Positions 61,025 through 64,000 of a DNA stretch of 64,000 nucleotides are shown here, in pieces (position 1 is the first letter of the stretch; each line of letters begins with the position of its first letter). The DNA lies in assembly GCA_965235415.1 (NCBI GenBank), contig CBDDXD010000002.1, forward strand, positions 220,471-284,470, given 5' to 3'. The position numbers and the translations under genes are program-made. A model generated the notes under the pieces. That model saw nothing but the letters and a program-made list of their open reading frames with translations, was not told the origin of the DNA and did not search any database. This stretch comes from Fontibacterium subtropicum (GTDB lineage: Bacteria > Pseudomonadota > Alphaproteobacteria > Pelagibacterales > Pelagibacteraceae).

Positions 61025-63850
61025 TATTTTTTAGGCATCAAACTTGCTTCGATATATTTGTTATCGAAGGTGTTAATTGCTAGTTTTTTAATATCTTCTT
61101 TAGTGATGGATTTAATAACTTTGTCTAAATTTTCTGCAGTCTCCAATGGCTCTTTCTCATGATAGTAATCGCTAATAGCACTGACCCACCAACGATTAGA
61201 TTGTTTGTCTAATTCATACTTTCTTAAATGTCCTTTAATAGCTTCATCCAAATAATGATCTGGAAAGTCTCCCACCTTTAACTTTTCTAAAACCTTTTCA
61301 CTTTCTTTAAAAATTTTATCTTTATTATTTGGATCTGAGATCGAACATAATGATTAGTGAATATTTAGGCTCAGGAAATTTAGAAACCCCATAACTTTGA
61401 ACAGAAATAGAATAGACGAGATTTTGTTTTTCTCTAATTTCTTCATGGAGCATTCTTCTTAGAATATTTTCCATTGAGTAGATTATAAAACGATTTTTAA
61501 CGTTATAATCAAAATCCTTATTATAAGATCTGATACTTTTGCTTTGATCTTCTAAATTTTCAAATACTTCATATTTAACAAGATCTTTTTCAACCCGAAC
61601 CCCATCGTCAACATAACCTTCTTTTCTTCCAAGATTAGGTAAACTTCCTAAATATTTAGTAATTAATTTTTTAAATTCATCAACTTTAAAATCACCAACG
61701 AATGTAAATGTAAAATCACTTCCATCTTTAAATCGTTCTGCATAAAATGCTTTAATATCATCAATATTTATTCTATCGATTTGTTCCTCAGTTAAATTTA
61801 ATGCCCTTGGATTATTTTTATAATAATTCTCTGCAAATTTTCTTGAAAATCTAGCTTTAGCATCGGTATTTGCTAATTTTAAACTTTCCTTTAATTCTGT
61901 TTTTAATTTTTCAATTGAAGTTTTATTGTAATTTATATTTTCAAAGTGAAGATAGATCAGTTCAAATAATTCTCTTTGAAAAGCAGAAATAGTCTTACCG
62001 GATAATCCTTCATAAGAATAAGTAAAGTAGGGGGTGATGCTTAAAAAGCTTGGATTAAATAAATCGTTAAGCTCTGATCTAGTGAATTCACCAAGACCGC
62101 TTTCTTCAATTATTTTTTCGGTATTTTGAATTGAGTGTAGACTAGGTAACGGAACGTATGAAAAACCTCCTGGACTTTTAGCTGCAAAATTAAATTCTTT
62201 TTCTTTATTTTTAGTTGGCTTTAATAAAACCTTCACCCCATTTGCAAGATCAAGTTCAATTACATCAGTACCTTTGTGTTTAAACTCTTTAACAATTTTT
62301 GATCCTTTTAATTCTTTATTAATAAGTTTTTTCTTTGATAGAGCATAATCTGATTGAGCAAGTTTTTGTTTAGTAGTCTCTTCTTCAAGAGCCATAAACA
62401 TTTCTTTATTTAAGAGGTTTTTATGTTTTTCAGGACTTTTGAAAAAAACAATCCGGTCATCAGGTTGATAATATTTATTAAAATTATCATTAATGTCTTT
62501 AATACTGATTGTTTTGATTATTTGTTTTGCAAGTTCAAATTCATAGTCAATTCCACTTGCCATTTCTTTATCGGTAAAATGTCTTTTATATTCCTCTAAA
62601 AGATCAGCAGATGCTGTGGTATTCTTTTGAGTAAGTGAGATTTCTAATGATAATAATTTATTTTTTTTAGCAAGCACAAGCTCATCTTCAACAAATCCAT
62701 TTTGTTTTACTCTTTCAATTTCATTTAATAAGAATTTTAAACCCTCTTTAAATTGCCCTTCCTTTAACATCGCTGTCACCGTATACATTTCTTCTTGTTC
62801 AGATAATTCAGAAATATTAACGTATGCAGAAATAAGAGGACTATCTTGTTCAACAAGGATTCTATTTATTCTTTTTTGAAAAATTGAATCCGTCAAAGAT
62901 CTAATTAAATAATCTTTATAATTAACCCCTGTTTCTATGAAGAGTTTAGGCTCTCTATTTAGGATTGAGATATAAAGGCCGCTTAATTCTGGATCTGTAA
63001 TATTTGCAAACACCGTCTCATTATATTTAGGAACTGTACCTAGAGGTTTTTCAATTGCAGGTGTTTTAGCTTTAATTGGGGAGAAGTATTTTTTTATTAT
63101 TTGCTCAGCTTTTTTTTGATCAACATCTCCAACAATAAACACACCCATTAACTCTGGTCTGTACCATTGCCGGTAATATTCTTTTGCAGTTTCGTATTTA
63201 AAATTTCGAATAACATCCATTGTTCCTATGGGATCAGCTTCTAAATATTTGGAATTTTTAAAAAGATGAGGCTTTTGCAACTCATTAATTCTATCTAATT
63301 TTCCAAGATTTCTTCGCCATTCTTCTTCAACTATTTTTCGCTCTCTTTCGAAAGCGTCATCTTCCAAAGTTAACTCGCTACCAATTTCTGAAAGAATATG
63401 GATACCTGTGTCTAAATATTTTTCATCATTAGTTGGAATTTGAAATTTATAAATCGTTCTTTCATATGAAGTACTTGCATTAAAATCTGCTCCTATAGAA
63501 AGACCTAAAGATCTTAAATATTCATCAATCTTATTTTTAGGAAAACTTTTTGTTCCATTAAAAGCCATATGCTCAAGCAAATGGGCCAATCCTAGTTGTT
63601 CATCATTTTCATGCAAAGATCCTGCTTTAATAACTAATTCTATATAAGCTTTGTTTTTTGGAAGCTGATTATTTTTTACGTAATAGGTAACTCCATTATC
63701 AAGTTTTCCGTAAGTAATTTTATTATCCATCGGTAATATTTTATTTAAATCTATTTCTGCAGCATGAACGTTAAAGATTACCGCTACAAAAACTAAAACT
63801 TTTAAAAACAGTTTCACTAGAGAAAGGTTATTGAGATTCGAAAATTTCAT
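61024..63850 (-). pseudogene. Large M16-family zinc peptidase, +1 frameshift near the C-terminus
   Basis: A secreted, two-lobed pitrilysin/PqqL-type metallopeptidase of about 940 residues. The signal peptide (VKLFLKVLVFVAVIFNVHA) starts at ATG 63850. The zinc site HLLEH is at residues 90-94, the M16 inverted HxxEH motif, with the downstream E in the first lobe. The frame breaks near 61340; removing one G gives IIMFISDPNNKDKIFKESEK and continues to GDFPDHYLDEAIKGH and a stop at 61024. Related enzymes are periplasmic and degrade small peptides. The catalytic half is intact, but the C-terminal lobe would be lost if the shift is real. Confidence 0.85.
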
Positions 63851-63908
63851 ATATTTTAAATTAAACCTCAATTGTGGCTGTGAATTAAATTCATCAACCT
63901 ATTGTGTT

Positions 63909-63924
63909 GTGTATAATTATACAC
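63909..63924. promoter_or_regulatory. 16-bp palindrome upstream of the M16 gene
   Basis: GTGTATAATTATACAC is a perfect palindrome 58 bases before the M16 ATG. It may be an operator. It also contains TATAAT, so it could overlap a promoter -10 box. No matching regulator is nearby. Confidence 0.4.
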
Positions 63925-63934
63925 TTAAAAAAAA

Positions 63935-64000
63935 TTACTTTTCTTTATATCCTTTATTAGTTTTTTCTCTAATGACAGTTTCCGAGTATTTTTTAGCTTC
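63935..64000 (-). CDS. C-terminus of a probable WGR-domain protein
   Basis: The last 21 codons of a gene entering from the right edge: EAKKYSETVIREKTNKGYKE, then K and stop. The IREKTNKGY pattern is typical of the end of a WGR domain, found in small DNA-damage and ligase-associated proteins. Only the tail is visible, so the assignment is weak. Confidence 0.5.
   Translation of the reverse strand, partial: EAKKYSETVIREKTNKGYKEK

Overview
This window comes from a compact, very AT-rich bacterial genome, most likely an alphaproteobacterium. Three things point there: a PHB cassette with a PhaR-type regulator, an alphaproteobacterial LexA box (GAAC-N7-GAAC) in front of umuDC, and a ROSE-like RNA thermometer in front of an hsp20 gene. 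Genes are short-spaced, often overlapping by 1 to 17 bases, and many encode small membrane proteins. I cannot place it to species. A low-GC aquatic lineage near Pelagibacterales or HIMB59 is a guess. I see no rRNA, tRNA, CRISPR array, transposase or prophage.

Layout. 1-6.9 kb: start of a Kup potassium transporter, AzlCD exporter, a broken MFS transporter, LrgAB-like pair, cytochrome b561, D-amino-acid aminotransferase, and a decayed MAPEG gene. 7-15.9 kb: clpB, an LpxR-like lipid A deacylase, a CBS/nucleotidyltransferase protein with a DnaQ-like exonuclease, selO and a renalase-like flavoprotein. 16-22.7 kb: a PHB locus (phaR-phaC divergent from phasin-phaB-phaA, then an enoyl-CoA hydratase and an alpha/beta hydrolase). 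22.7-25.8 kb: a RamB/PrpR-like regulator divergent from isocitrate lyase. Together these two loci store acetyl-CoA as polymer and recover C2 units through the glyoxylate shunt. 26-29.6 kb: SOS-controlled umuDC and a photolyase-related protein. 29.6-32.8 kb: SDR, formylglycine-enzyme-like protein, two TerC paralogues, SOUL protein.

32.85-41.12 kb is a nearly perfect 4.1 kb direct tandem duplication. Each copy carries a structured leader, a 64-residue protein, a thioesterase, two small membrane proteins, an aquaporin-arsC pair, a His-rich membrane protein and a D-Ala-D-Ala carboxypeptidase gene that is truncated in copy 1. 41-49.2 kb: phosphofructokinase and pyruvate kinase, DUF305 and DUF2905 proteins, asparaginase and katG. 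49.2-64 kb: a run of mini membrane proteins, a frameshifted autotransporter and barrel protein, an azoreductase, hsp20 with a thermometer, PsiE, a photolyase-like protein with an unusual domain order, GGCT, MOSC, ChrA, a VOC protein, dienelactone hydrolase, a large M16 peptidase, and the tail of a probable WGR protein.

A striking global feature is that almost every broken gene is repaired by removing single inserted bases. The two copies of the duplication differ by three silent substitutions and one such insertion. This may reflect insertion-biased sequencing error rather than biology, so the broken genes and the duplication should be read with that in mind.
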